Shown: positions 7,202-16,886, counted from the stretch's first letter. The stretch is DNA of 45,270 bases from Methanobrevibacter oralis (GCF_001639275.1 NZ_LWMU01000041.1:1-45270); one strand, 5' to 3'. The notes: generated from the letters alone by a model not told the origin. A program made the numbers and translations.

Positions 7202-8269
7202 ATGTTAAATTCATTATATATTAAAGCAATTGCTAAAAGAGGCACAATTAAAGAAATTATACCAAACAATGAATCTAAATTATCAATTGAAGATTATTGG
7301 GAAGATAAAAAAATTTTTGAAAGTCCTGCTAAGTTTTCTATTGGGGCAGGAGATGGAAGTTATAATAAAAAAAAATTTTTAAATTCTAATTTTTATGCAG
7401 TTGCAGCAGAATCGTTAATTTTTGATAATGAACTTAAACAAATAGAATATTGTGACTTAGAACAAATTGAACCTGTTTCTTTTCTTGATGAACTTCTAAG
7501 TTATTATATGTCTATTTTTGAGTTAAAATGTTCACTAAGAGCAATTCGAGATTATAATGTTGATTATTATTATATTGATGGTTCAATTTATGGAGATTTA
7601 TTAAACCCTTATCCTAAAGGGGCTAAATCTCCTTTTAACTTTAAAGAAGATATTTCTGGTGATGTTTTAGATAGGTTTGTAAAGGCAATTCATGAAATGG
7701 AAGATGATGGTTTATCTTTTATGAAAATCAAAAAACATCCTTTATTAAAACCGTTTAATAAAAATATTTATGAAAGAGATTTATATTTATCTTCTTTTGA
7801 AAGATTATTAGTTTTAAAAGAATTATTGGAATATCCAAAACAAATAATATCTATTTCAAAATCTTCATCTGCTAATGATATTTTTGAGAGCAATATTCCA
7901 GATATAGCTATTTTTGATAAATACACTACAAAACAAGGGATTTCATCTAAAATACTTTATTTAACTGTTAGTAATAAGGTTAACGTTACTTTTCCAGTTT
8001 ATGATAAATTTTTTAAGGAATTAATATTTACAGTATTTTATGCACGTTTAGAAGATAATAAAAGTGTATTAAAAATAGAACTTCCATATGAAGCTTCTCG
8101 TGATGAGGTTTATTCTATTGTGGAAAAAATTAAGAAGTATTCAACAGATGGTTATCCATATTTACTTAATAAAGCTCACAATGATGTGGTTATAACAGAT
8201 AGAAATATTAAAGAACTAATTAAAATTGCTAAAATTAATGAAAAAACAAATAGGGAAATGTTAGGTTAG
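7202..8269 (+). CDS. nurA: NurA 5'-3' nuclease
   Basis: NurA is the nuclease partner of the HerA translocase and resects DNA ends in archaeal double-strand break repair. The NurA-domain signature GAGDGSYNKKKF sits near residues 48-59 and contains the catalytic aspartate. YYIDGSIYGDL (about 121-131) gives a second acidic cluster, and a C-terminal Asp segment (VITDRNIKELI) closes the domain. I chose the ATG at 7202, with AGGTG five bases before it, over the GTG at 7196. Its stop lies five bases from herA, so the two are translated from one message. Confidence 0.92.
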   Translation: MLNSLYIKAIAKRGTIKEIIPNNESKLSIEDYWEDKKIFESPAKFSIGAGDGSYNKKKFLNSNFYAVAAESLIFDNELKQIEYCDLEQIEPVSFLDELLSYYMSIFELKCSLRAIRDYNVDYYYIDGSIYGDLLNPYPKGAKSPFNFKEDISGDVLDRFVKAIHEMEDDGLSFMKIKKHPLLKPFNKNIYERDLYLSSFERLLVLKELLEYPKQIISISKSSSANDIFESNIPDIAIFDKYTTKQGISSKILYLTVSNKVNVTFPVYDKFFKELIFTVFYARLEDNKSVLKIELPYEASRDEVYSIVEKIKKYSTDGYPYLLNKAHNDVVITDRNIKELIKIAKINEKTNREMLG

Positions 8270-8274
8270 ATATT

Positions 8275-9780
8275 ATGACAATTGGAATATGTGTTGGTGA
8301 AACATCACTTTCAGAATTAACTTTTATTTCAAATGACATGCCTCGTGTAGGAGAGTATGTTTTAATTGATTATGATGGAAGAAGTGTTTTGGGAATGATT
8401 GAAAGTATGGTTCGTGGAAATGATGCATTAAATGCTGATGTTCATGATGTAAATGATATTAAAAAAATGACACAAATGATTGGTGATGATTATTATATTA
8501 GAGGTAAAGTTAAATTATTAGGTGATGTTAATGATAATTTAAGATTACCTAGAACTCCTGTACCTCCTGGAACACCAATTAAAATTGCTGATAATGAAAT
8601 TCTAAAAGAAATATTCAAGGTAAATAATCCTTTAAGATTAGGAACACTTGTAAATCAAATGGATGTTGAAGTAAATGTTGAAGCAAATCCAATATTATCT
8701 AGACATTTAGCTATATTAGCCATGACAGGTGCAGGTAAATCAAATACAGTTTCAGTATTAATAGATCAATTACTTAAATATAATGTTCCAGTATTTGTAT
8801 TTGATATGCATGGTGAATATAGAGATGCAGATTTTCCAAATGGGCTGGTTAATATAATTCAACCAAAGATAAACCCAATTTACATGTCTTTTTCTGAAAT
8901 TAAAAACTTAGCAAACATTAAAGGTTCGGCTTATGTTCAAGAAAGAATTTTTAGGAAAGCTTTTAAAAAGGCTAAAGAAATAATTAGCTCAGGAACTGAA
9001 CACACTCGTAATTTCTTACAAATTATCGAAGATGTTTTAAATTTATGGTATAACGATGATGAAAGAAGCGATAAAAACAAAATTGTTGATGTATTAAACA
9101 AAATTGAAGACTTAAAAGATAAATATGATAATTTATTTGATACAAATAAGGGAAATATTTTAAGTTCTATTAAAATTGGACATCTAAATGTATTAGATTT
9201 AAGTCAAGCTGATGAAAATGTTGCTAGTGTACTTGTGAGTCATATTATGAGAAATTCACTTCAAATGAGAAAAAATGCAGTTCATGGTAGTAATAATAAA
9301 ACATTAGATTTTCCAGTATTTTATATTCTTGAAGAAGCTCATATTTTAGCTCCAAATAAAAGAGATACTAATTCTAAATTGTGGATTCAAAGAGTTGCAA
9401 GGGAAGGACGTAAATTTGGTTTAGGATTATGTTTAGTTAGTCAATCTCCAAAAACAGTTGATCATGATGCATTATCTCAAATGAATAACATGATTATTTT
9501 AAGATTAGTTGAACCTGAAGATCAAAGACATGTTCAATCAGCTAGTGAGAGTTTATCTCAAGATTTAATTAATCAACTTCCTTCATTAAATGTTGGTGAA
9601 GCTATTGTTTTAGGATTAATGAGTAGAGTTCCAACTCTTGTTAAAATTGATGAGTTTAAAGGTCGTAGACAGGGTGGAGACTTAGATATTATTTCAACGC
9701 TTTCAGATTATGATGAATCTGAAAAAAAAGACATTAAAAGACAAAATGAAGAATTAATGAACATGGGATATGATTATTAA
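8275..9780 (+). CDS. herA: HerA bipolar DNA helicase/translocase
   Basis: This hexameric FtsK/HerA-type ATPase drives DNA through the NurA nuclease at breaks. An N-terminal HAS beta-barrel (about 1-110) is followed by Walker A TGAGKS (151-156), the FDMHGEY segment after it, Walker B FYILEEAHIL (about 345-354), and the arginine-rich RVAREGRKFGLGL sensor region. The 501-residue length is typical. It is coupled to nurA, and the archaeal nurA-herA-mre11-rad50 set is complete nearby, although a DUF4012 gene intervenes here. Confidence 0.96.
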   Translation: MTIGICVGETSLSELTFISNDMPRVGEYVLIDYDGRSVLGMIESMVRGNDALNADVHDVNDIKKMTQMIGDDYYIRGKVKLLGDVNDNLRLPRTPVPPGTPIKIADNEILKEIFKVNNPLRLGTLVNQMDVEVNVEANPILSRHLAILAMTGAGKSNTVSVLIDQLLKYNVPVFVFDMHGEYRDADFPNGLVNIIQPKINPIYMSFSEIKNLANIKGSAYVQERIFRKAFKKAKEIISSGTEHTRNFLQIIEDVLNLWYNDDERSDKNKIVDVLNKIEDLKDKYDNLFDTNKGNILSSIKIGHLNVLDLSQADENVASVLVSHIMRNSLQMRKNAVHGSNNKTLDFPVFYILEEAHILAPNKRDTNSKLWIQRVAREGRKFGLGLCLVSQSPKTVDHDALSQMNNMIILRLVEPEDQRHVQSASESLSQDLINQLPSLNVGEAIVLGLMSRVPTLVKIDEFKGRRQGGDLDIISTLSDYDESEKKDIKRQNEELMNMGYDY

Positions 9781-9798
9781 AAAGAGTTTTATATAATC
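9772..9798 (+). terminator. stop-codon hairpin of herA
   Basis: GATTAT-TAAAA pairs with TTTTA-(T)-ATAATC around an AGAG loop, with a single bulged T. The TAA stop (9778-9780) is within the 5' arm. TATTCTTACTTCTTTTTT follows. Confidence 0.55.
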
Positions 9799-9924
9799 TA
9801 TTCTTACTTCTTTTTTGATTTTAATTTTATTTTTCTTAAATTTTTTTGATAAAAACAAAATATTTATTATGGATAAAATTAAGAATATAAAAAGTAATAT
9901 GATTTTTAAATTTAGGAACGTGAT

Positions 9925-10650
9925 ATGACTATGAATAGACGGAAAAAACTTATTATAGCAATCATTATTGTGAGTCTTATTGGTGTAGCTGCAGTAATAG
10001 CTAGTACATTTTTCGCTGGTCCTAGTTTAGATTTAGGTGATAAAAATATTTTAGTTTTAGCTAGTGATAAAAATGAACAGCCAGGTGGAGGTTTGGACAT
10101 GGCATTTATGGTTCATTTGGAAAATGGAACTCTAAAAAATTACACTCCAATATATCCTGGTGGAATGACTCATCCTACAAAAGGAGCTTTAGGAAATCTT
10201 AAAGGACCAATGTATCTTCATGATTCTCTATGGGACGGACCTCAAAAAGGTATGCAATATGCAAAAGAAATTGTGGAAGCTAATACTGGAATGCATGCTG
10301 ATGCTGTAGTGATTGTATATGATGTTGGATTAGATGCTATTATAGATTCTATTAGACCATTTAAAGTTGATGGGGTTGAAACTAATCTTACTGCAACAGA
10401 TATCATAAGAGAAAATGATGCTTATCAAGGTTATGGTGGTGATAGGAGCATTGTTAAAGGAAACATGTCTAGATCCGATGCAGTACTTGTATTAGTTAAA
10501 GCATTATCTGATGCTGCTAAAGATCCTAATAAAAAAAGCACCATGATTAAAACATCTTTAGATGAATATTCTAAAGGAAATATTGTAATGACTCCTGAGG
10601 GTTCTTTTGTAAGATTATTGTCTACAAAAGGGTTTGAAAGTATTGTATGA
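9925..10650 (+). CDS. membrane-anchored DUF4012 protein
   Basis: A 241-residue protein with a basic N-terminus, one membrane anchor (about 8-30) and an extracytoplasmic domain. NILVLASDKNEQPGGGLDMA (about 40-59), the Y-P-G-G segment near 71-75, and GYGGDRSIVKGNMSRSDA match DUF4012. That family is related to LytR-CpsA-Psr wall-glycopolymer transferases; the relationship is established at family level, and activity here is not demonstrated. The arginine and aspartate of the GDRS/SRSD region resemble LCP ligand residues. I infer attachment or processing of wall polymers. It separates herA from mre11 and has its own downstream hairpin. Confidence 0.7.
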   Translation: MTMNRRKKLIIAIIIVSLIGVAAVIASTFFAGPSLDLGDKNILVLASDKNEQPGGGLDMAFMVHLENGTLKNYTPIYPGGMTHPTKGALGNLKGPMYLHDSLWDGPQKGMQYAKEIVEANTGMHADAVVIVYDVGLDAIIDSIRPFKVDGVETNLTATDIIRENDAYQGYGGDRSIVKGNMSRSDAVLVLVKALSDAAKDPNKKSTMIKTSLDEYSKGNIVMTPEGSFVRLLSTKGFESIV

Positions 10651-10685
10651 CATTTTTAAAATTAATAGTATGATTTTATTAATAA

Positions 10686-10719
10686 AAGAAATAAATGTTT
10701 TATAGACATTTTATTTCTT
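10686..10719 (+). terminator. long hairpin downstream of the DUF4012 gene
   Basis: AAGAAATAAATGT pairs with ACATTTTATTTCTT with a single bulged T around a TTTATAG loop, followed by AATTATTTCATTTTTTT. It begins 36 bases after the stop, so it does not belong to the stop-overlapping group. Confidence 0.5.
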
Positions 10720-10878
10720 AATTATTTCATTTTTTTAAAACTTAATTAACTTTTTTTTGCTTTATTTATTAGTTTTGTGCAAAGTATTAAATATTTATTA
10801 AAGTATAATATTATTCAATTAAATGCTTTTTTAAGTGTTTAAATTGGTTATATAAACTAATTGTTGAAGGTAAATATA

Positions 10879-12093
10879 ATGAAATTTGCACATTTAGCTG
10901 ATACTCATTTAGGTTATCGTCAATTTGGCTTAATTGAACGTGAAAAAGACTTTTATGAAGTATTTGAAAAGGTTATAGATAAAATTATTGAAGAAAAGGT
11001 TGATTTTGTAATACATAGTGGTGATTTATTTGAATCTGCAAAACCATCTCCAATTGCACTTTTAATATTCCAAAAAGGATTGCTTAAGTTAAAAGGTGCA
11101 GGTATTCCTATGTATGCAATTGCTGGAAATCATGATATGGTTATGCGTAGTGGAGCAATTCCACCACAAGTTATTTTTAAAAAATTAGGTTTAAAAGTAA
11201 TAAGTCCTATTAATACAAATTATATGCATGATGATGTATTTATTGCAGGTTTACCATATTATCCGGCTTCTCAGAATAAATCATTAAAAAGTAAATTAGC
11301 AGAATTATCTAAAAAAGCAGATAATCATAAAAAATCTATTTTAGTTTTACATCAAGGAATTGATAAATATTTCAATTTAAGCTATGAATTAGAAATTGGG
11401 GATATTCCTGATAATTTTGATTATTATGCTTTGGGACATCTTCATAAATATATTAATGATGATTTTGGAGAAGGTAAATTAGTTTATCCAGGTTCTAGTG
11501 AAATTTGGAAAACTGATGAATTAAAAGAATATAAAGAAAAAGGTAAAGGTTTTGTTGTTGTTGATTTAGATGGAGCTAAACCTCGCATTAAAAGAGTTAA
11601 AATTGATATTCCAAGGGAATTCATAAATAGATCTCTAGATTTTAAGAATTTAGAAAGTGGAATTGAAGGAATTAAAGAAACAATAAAAGATTTTGATAAA
11701 AAACCTATTTTAAACTTAACAATAAAGGATGTTGATTCTGATGTTGCTTCTGTTTATGAAAAAATTAATGAAGAGCTTGGTGATTTGTCTTTAATGATTA
11801 GACCTGAATTTAAAATGATTGGGGAAGATAATATTGATGATATTATTATTCAAAGTGATTCATTAGGTCCTAAAGAACTTATTGTAGATAAATTAAAAGA
11901 ATTTGATAATGAAAATGTCACTAAATTAGCTATTGATTTATATGAGTATCTTTCTAAGGATAAATTATATGAATCCGAGGAGTTAATCAATCAATTTTTC
12001 CATGAACATTATAGATCAAGTGAAAATGTTGTTGAAGATGAAAATACACCAAAAGAAGATGTTCAAGTAACATTTAAAGAGGTTTTAGAATGA
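10879..12093 (+). CDS. mre11: Mre11 DNA double-strand break repair nuclease
   Basis: Mre11 is the Mn2+-dependent exo/endonuclease of the Mre11-Rad50 complex. The phosphoesterase motifs are present: LADTHLG (residues 6-12), HSGDLFE (46-52), AGNHD (82-86), LHQGID and GHLHK. A capping domain and a charged C-terminal Rad50-binding region (about 330-404) follow. The ATG at 10879, with GAAGGT upstream, is preferred over the TTG at 10861. The last four bases overlap the start of rad50 (ATGA), implying translational coupling. Confidence 0.95.
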   Translation: MKFAHLADTHLGYRQFGLIEREKDFYEVFEKVIDKIIEEKVDFVIHSGDLFESAKPSPIALLIFQKGLLKLKGAGIPMYAIAGNHDMVMRSGAIPPQVIFKKLGLKVISPINTNYMHDDVFIAGLPYYPASQNKSLKSKLAELSKKADNHKKSILVLHQGIDKYFNLSYELEIGDIPDNFDYYALGHLHKYINDDFGEGKLVYPGSSEIWKTDELKEYKEKGKGFVVVDLDGAKPRIKRVKIDIPREFINRSLDFKNLESGIEGIKETIKDFDKKPILNLTIKDVDSDVASVYEKINEELGDLSLMIRPEFKMIGEDNIDDIIIQSDSLGPKELIVDKLKEFDNENVTKLAIDLYEYLSKDKLYESEELINQFFHEHYRSSENVVEDENTPKEDVQVTFKEVLE

Positions 12094-14840
12094 TTTTCAC
12101 TAAATTAAAGTTAAACAATTTTAAATCCTATAAAAATCAAACAATCAATTTTGATGAAGGAATCAGTGTTATTGTAGGTGAAAATGGTGCTGGAAAATCT
12201 ACAATTTTAGAAGCTATTAGCTTTGCATTATTTAAACAGCACACAGCTAAAAAAATTGATGATCTAGTTAGAAATAATTCAAATGAAATGAGTGTTGAAT
12301 TGGAATTTTTATCTAATGCAAGAATGTATAAAATTGTTCGTAGTAAAACCAAGTCTAAATTAAAATCATCGATTTATAAAAAAGCTTCTGCTGAAACAGA
12401 CTTTGTTCACATATGTACTGGGGATAAGGAAGTATCTAATGAAATTTTACAGATTTTAGATATTGATTCTGATTTGTTTTTAAACGCAATTTATATAAGA
12501 CAAGGTGAAATTGCGGAATTAGTTGATAAAACAGCTTCTGAGAAAAAACAACTGATAGGTAAGTTATTAGGTTTAGATTCATTAGAAAGATCTTGGAAAA
12601 ATTTTTTACAATTTATTAATTCATATGAAAATCAACTTTCCGAACTTAAAGGTAAGCTTTATTCATCAGAAACTTTAATTGAAGATCTTAATTTGAAAAA
12701 TGCAGAATTAAGAGATCTTAAAGATAGAGGGCATAATCTTGAGGCTCAAATATCTGAAGTTGATGAATTATTAAAGAGTTCTGTTGAAGATAAAAGAACA
12801 ATGGAACGAGAAAAAGAAATCTATGAGACTCAAATGAATAATTTAAAATCCGAACAAAATACACTTAATGTTTTAGAAAGGGATAAAAAAGTTGTTCAAG
12901 AGAATTTAGATGAAATTAAAAATGCTGAAGAAGAAATTACAAGATTAGATAAGTATGTTTCTAAATTAGACGTTTATCTTGATTTTGAAAAATCTGTAAC
13001 AAGTATTCAAAGACTAAAAGAAGATGAGGATAATATAGAAGAAACTTTAAAATCTATTTCTAAACAAAAATCCATGATTACTGATAAAAAAGAAGATTAT
13101 AATAATTATTTAGCATGTGAAGAAGAAATTAATAAATTAACAAATCAAAAAAATAATTTTGAAAAAGAATTAGCTTCTATTACTAGACTTGAACAAGATA
13201 AAAAAAGTCTCCTTAAAAATATAGAAAATGATAGAAATGAGATTGAAGACTTTTTTTCAAGATCTAAAGATAAATTACAAGATAATGGATTATCTCAAGA
13301 GATATTGGCTGAAATTAGTGAATTTATTCAACTTGAAGAAGCTAATAATGATTTAATTAATGAAATTAGTTCAAAAATAGAAGATTTATCTAAAGATATT
13401 ATTACTAAAAATGAGAATATTGTTAGTTTTAAACAAAACATTAAAGCTGCTGAAAAACCTTTAGAAGAATTGAATGATGTAGAGAATAAATGTCCTGTAT
13501 GTCAGTCTGATATTGATGATAAAAAGAAATTTGAATTAATTGAAGGCTATTCATTAGAAATTGAAAATAATAAAAAGTTAATTTCTGAAAATGAAGAGAA
13601 TGTACGTTTATTAACTAAAAATAAAAGTAGTTTTAATGAAAAACTAGACTTACTTCAAAATTTATCAAAAGATATTATTGAATACAAACATAAATTCAGT
13701 AATTTAGAAAAAGACTTAGTTAAACTTTCTGATATTGATGAGAGTCTTGAAGCTAAGGAATACACTACAAACAAACTTGGTGAAATTATCATTTTAATTG
13801 ATAAACAAAAAACCAATCGTGAAAATTTCAGAGAATCTCATGAGAGATATATCCAAGCTCAGGGTGCTTTAGAAGTATTAGGTAGTGAAACAGAATCACA
13901 ATATAAGCTTAAACAAATTAGAAATGAAATTGATAATCATGTTAAAAATATTAAATTAGCTATTGAACAAGATCCTCATTTAAGTGGAGATATTAGCACG
14001 GTTGAACTTCAAAATCGTATAACTGATTTAAAAGATAAAAAAGAAAAATATAATCAGCTTAAAGGTTTTGTTCAAAATAAAAATTCTTTAACTTCACAAT
14101 TTGATGCTATTAAAGAAGATATTGGGGTTTGTCTTAATCAGATTGAAATTATTCAAAATAAAATTGATGCATCATCATATGATGGTGATAAGTTTGAACA
14201 AGTGATTTATCGTTTTGAAATGTATGGAAGACGCAGAGAAACCTTTAACAATGAACTTTCAGGAATTAAAGGAAGAGCTAGAGAATTAATAGCTACAGTT
14301 AAGAATTTAAAAGAAAAAATTGAAACTAGTAACAAATTCCAACAAGAATATGATGATATTTCAGATTATTTGTTTTTATTAAATCATATTAGGGAATTAT
14401 ATAGTAAAAATGGTATTCAAAAGGATTTAAGAAATATTTCAAGACCTTTAATCCAACAATACACTAAACAATTCTTTAATGAATTTAATTTTAATTATTC
14501 TGATTTAACATTAGATGATGAGTACAATGTAATTGTTTATGGACCAGAAGGAGAATCTTCAATTAGTATGGTTAGTGGTGGTGAGAAAATAGCTATTGCT
14601 CTTGCTTTAAGATTAGGTATTACTCAAGCAATGGCAAAAGGTGATTTAGATACTATTTTACTAGATGAACCTACAATTCATTTAGATAGTTCAAGAAGAC
14701 ATGAATTAATTAATTTATTAAAAGACATGACATTACTACCACAAATGATTATTGTAACTCATGAATCTCAACTTGAAAATGCAGCAGATAATTTAATAAA
14801 AGTTGAAAAAATAAATGGAATTTCTAAAGTAATAACCTAA
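12090..14840 (+). CDS. rad50: Rad50 SMC-like ATPase
   Basis: Rad50 clamps DNA ends and regulates Mre11 by ATP-driven dimerisation. Walker A GENGAGKS lies at residues 30-37. Two long coiled-coil arms flank the zinc hook CPVC at 468-471. The ABC signature VSGGEK is at 828-833, and Walker B ILLDEPT is at about 856-862, followed by the H-loop IVTHE. The 916-residue length is normal for archaea. The start overlaps the mre11 stop, and the gene ends in a hairpin plus T tract. Confidence 0.97.
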   Translation: MIFTKLKLNNFKSYKNQTINFDEGISVIVGENGAGKSTILEAISFALFKQHTAKKIDDLVRNNSNEMSVELEFLSNARMYKIVRSKTKSKLKSSIYKKASAETDFVHICTGDKEVSNEILQILDIDSDLFLNAIYIRQGEIAELVDKTASEKKQLIGKLLGLDSLERSWKNFLQFINSYENQLSELKGKLYSSETLIEDLNLKNAELRDLKDRGHNLEAQISEVDELLKSSVEDKRTMEREKEIYETQMNNLKSEQNTLNVLERDKKVVQENLDEIKNAEEEITRLDKYVSKLDVYLDFEKSVTSIQRLKEDEDNIEETLKSISKQKSMITDKKEDYNNYLACEEEINKLTNQKNNFEKELASITRLEQDKKSLLKNIENDRNEIEDFFSRSKDKLQDNGLSQEILAEISEFIQLEEANNDLINEISSKIEDLSKDIITKNENIVSFKQNIKAAEKPLEELNDVENKCPVCQSDIDDKKKFELIEGYSLEIENNKKLISENEENVRLLTKNKSSFNEKLDLLQNLSKDIIEYKHKFSNLEKDLVKLSDIDESLEAKEYTTNKLGEIIILIDKQKTNRENFRESHERYIQAQGALEVLGSETESQYKLKQIRNEIDNHVKNIKLAIEQDPHLSGDISTVELQNRITDLKDKKEKYNQLKGFVQNKNSLTSQFDAIKEDIGVCLNQIEIIQNKIDASSYDGDKFEQVIYRFEMYGRRRETFNNELSGIKGRARELIATVKNLKEKIETSNKFQQEYDDISDYLFLLNHIRELYSKNGIQKDLRNISRPLIQQYTKQFFNEFNFNYSDLTLDDEYNVIVYGPEGESSISMVSGGEKIAIALALRLGITQAMAKGDLDTILLDEPTIHLDSSRRHELINLLKDMTLLPQMIIVTHESQLENAADNLIKVEKINGISKVIT

Positions 14841-14866
14841 ATTAGGTTATTTATTTTATTTTTTTT
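14831..14866 (+). terminator. stop-codon hairpin and T tract of rad50
   Basis: AATAACC and GGTTATT pair around TAAATTA, which contains the TAA stop (14838-14840), followed by TTATTTTATTTTTTTT. The layout is that of a classical intrinsic terminator. Confidence 0.7.
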
Positions 14867-14871
14867 AATCC

Positions 14872-14999
14872 ATCTTATTATTACAGGAAAACGAGGATTA
14901 GGTAAAACTTAACTTTCAAATTTTATAATTGACTGCAAGAAAATTAGGTATTATTGAATTATCTAATTCTAAAAAATGAGGTGAATATCAATTTACTAA
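14872..14999 (+). pseudogene. fragment of a P-loop ATPase gene
   Basis: From about 14872 the frame reads IHLIITGKRGLGKT, a Walker A-like motif after a hydrophobic strand, then a stop, then LSNFII. Shifting one base further gives TARKLGIIELSNSKK before another stop. I interpret this as the remains of an ATPase gene broken by a nonsense mutation and a frameshift. Nothing else of the gene is recognisable, and the rest of the spacer to 15111 holds no gene. The match is short, so the call is tentative. Confidence 0.35.
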
Positions 15000-15111
15000 T
15001 CATTTATATCCATTATATTAATTCTGCGAATACTTTACATAAATTATCCTAAAGTAATGTTAACTAAATTCAGAAACTGTGTTTCGTAGCTTGTGAAATT
15101 AATTATTTTTT

Positions 15112-15516
15112 TTACATTGTTTCATCAGCATTTTTAATAGCATCAACTATGCAGTTAGCGTTCCACCCAACAATGGTCGCTGCTTTGTTTTCTAGGATTT
15201 CTGGAACTTCTTCAACTCCATATGGTCTTACTAAAACAATTGGGATTTTATATTTTTCACTAGCTTCTAAAAGGGCATGAAAAGTTTCTTTATTTTCTTT
15301 ATAAAGTCCAGATAATAATATGATTCTATCTACTTTATTATAAAACTCCTCACCAGCTAATGAATAGGATGAGGAAATGGATTCTTTCCATAAAAAATCC
15401 GTTTTAGAGTATACTTTCTCGATAAATTGTTGGTATTCTTTGTTTCCATCGTAACTGTTACTAATGATTAGATTGTAAATTTTATCATCTTTATCTTCTT
15501 CAAACATAAAACTCAC
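15112..15516 (-). CDS. TIR-like protein of the MTH538/ThsB family (PF08937 type)
   Basis: A 134-residue single-domain protein. The first strand IISNSYD (17-23), the second core strand IILLSGLYKE (65-74), and the ending PIVLVRPYG (92-100) then IVGWNANCIVDAI (115-127) match the TIR-like family founded by M. thermautotrophicus MTH538. Thoeris ThsB proteins of that family make cyclic ADP-ribose-type signals from NAD+. The helix that should carry the catalytic Glu reads ETFHALLEASEKY; by my recollected alignment the usual position is Leu82, with Glu84 two residues on, so activity is doubtful. No ThsA effector is adjacent. Function is inferred as defence or signalling. Confidence 0.6.
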   Translation of the reverse strand: MSFMFEEDKDDKIYNLIISNSYDGNKEYQQFIEKVYSKTDFLWKESISSSYSLAGEEFYNKVDRIILLSGLYKENKETFHALLEASEKYKIPIVLVRPYGVEEVPEILENKAATIVGWNANCIVDAIKNADETM

Positions 15517-15605
15517 CTTTTTGTTATTTATTTTATTTACATAATATTTATTAATTTTGAAAATGAATATTTACTATGTAATTATATTTTAAGGGATAAT
15601 TTTTC

Positions 15606-16886
15606 ATGAAAGCTGCAGTTATTGGTTTGGGAGTAGAGGGTAAAAAAGCTGTTAAATCTTTTCTAAAACATGGTTGGGAAGTTTATGCAACTGATTTAAA
15701 TAGTAATATTGATTTATCTGATTTAGAATTGCCTATTGCACCAATTGATTTAATAAATGATGAACAAAGTATTTCAATTGTATCTGAAAAATTTACTGTT
15801 GATTTGGGATTTTCTAATTCTTATGCAATTGAAAAATGTGATGCAATAGCTATTAGTCCTAGTATGTTTGGAGGAGCTTTTGCTGATAGATTACTTAAAG
15901 ATGGAAATTTAGTGTGTGATGTTGTAGATTCACATAAAAAGATTTTTACTATTGGTATTACTGGAACTAATGGGAAAACAACTACTGTTCATATGTTAAA
16001 AAGTATTTTAGAAAATGCTGGTAAGAAGGTTCTTGTTGGTGGAAATGGTGGTGGAGGTTTTTCAGGGTATTATGATTTAATTCTAGAAGCTAGTGAAGGA
16101 GATTACGATGTTTTATTAGTTGAAGTTTGTGATATGACTTTAAATTTCTGTGATTATTGTTTTGATTTTGATATGATTGGGCTTACTAATATTGGTAATG
16201 ATCATATGGATGTTCACAAAACGATAGCTAATTATAAAGATTCTCTTGTTAAGTTTTTTTCAGGAAAAACAATTTTCACTGCTTTTAATCAAGATTTTAA
16301 TAGTGATTTTAAGTCTGCAGCTATTAAAACAATTCCTTTTTTTGAATATAATGATGAAATTAAATTGGTTGGTAAGTTTAACTTACTTAACGCTGGTTTA
16401 GCAACAGCTATTGCTCGTGAGTTGAAAGTTTCTAAAGGAATTATTAGAGAAACTTTGACAGATTTTAAGGCTATTCGTGGTCGTTTAGATGTGTATAAAA
16501 TTAATAACGCTTCTGTTTATGTTGGAAAAACAGATAATTCTGATGCTTTAGAATCTATTTTATCTGAAATGGATTTTTATGCAATATTTATTGGAACTCC
16601 AAGAGCTAATGAGAAACATAGATTGGATATTTTAGATGCAGCTGTTAAATATAATCCTGAAGTTATTGTATTGTTTCCAGGTTTAGATGATACTTTAGAC
16701 GTGGCATTATACAGAATTAACTCTTTAGGTTATGGTGGTACAATTTTGACAGTTAATTCTCTTGATGAGATTATTGAACTTGTTGCAGAGTATTCTCATG
16801 AAGACGCAATTTTAATTGGTGGAAATGGTCAAAAAGCTATTACGGATATTCAAGAGAGAATTAAGCTAATTTCTGAAAAATTATGA
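15606..16886 (+). CDS. Mur ligase family protein (MurD/MurC-like), probable pseudomurein or cofactor peptide ligase
   Basis: A 426-residue ATP-dependent amide ligase of the Mur family. The N-terminal Rossmann domain begins AAVIGLGVEGKKAV. The central ATPase domain has GITGTNGKTTT (117-127), a VEVCDM acidic strand (about 172-177) and NIGNDHMDVH (195-204). The C-terminal domain has GRLDVY. Mur ligases in pseudomurein methanogens (pMurC/D/E types) add amino acids to UDP-linked precursors. CfbE of F430 synthesis is another Mur-like enzyme, but its N-terminus is different as I recall. The neighbouring VanW-like gene supports a wall role. The substrate is not determinable from sequence alone. Confidence 0.75.
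   Translation: MKAAVIGLGVEGKKAVKSFLKHGWEVYATDLNSNIDLSDLELPIAPIDLINDEQSISIVSEKFTVDLGFSNSYAIEKCDAIAISPSMFGGAFADRLLKDGNLVCDVVDSHKKIFTIGITGTNGKTTTVHMLKSILENAGKKVLVGGNGGGGFSGYYDLILEASEGDYDVLLVEVCDMTLNFCDYCFDFDMIGLTNIGNDHMDVHKTIANYKDSLVKFFSGKTIFTAFNQDFNSDFKSAAIKTIPFFEYNDEIKLVGKFNLLNAGLATAIARELKVSKGIIRETLTDFKAIRGRLDVYKINNASVYVGKTDNSDALESILSEMDFYAIFIGTPRANEKHRLDILDAAVKYNPEVIVLFPGLDDTLDVALYRINSLGYGGTILTVNSLDEIIELVAEYSHEDAILIGGNGQKAITDIQERIKLISEKL

Noticed and set aside
15606-16886. Assignment as coenzyme F430 synthase CfbE
   Set aside because: CfbE is also Mur-like, but the N-terminal GLGVEGKKAV Rossmann start and the MurD-like order here do not match what I recall of CfbE; kept as a general Mur ligase.
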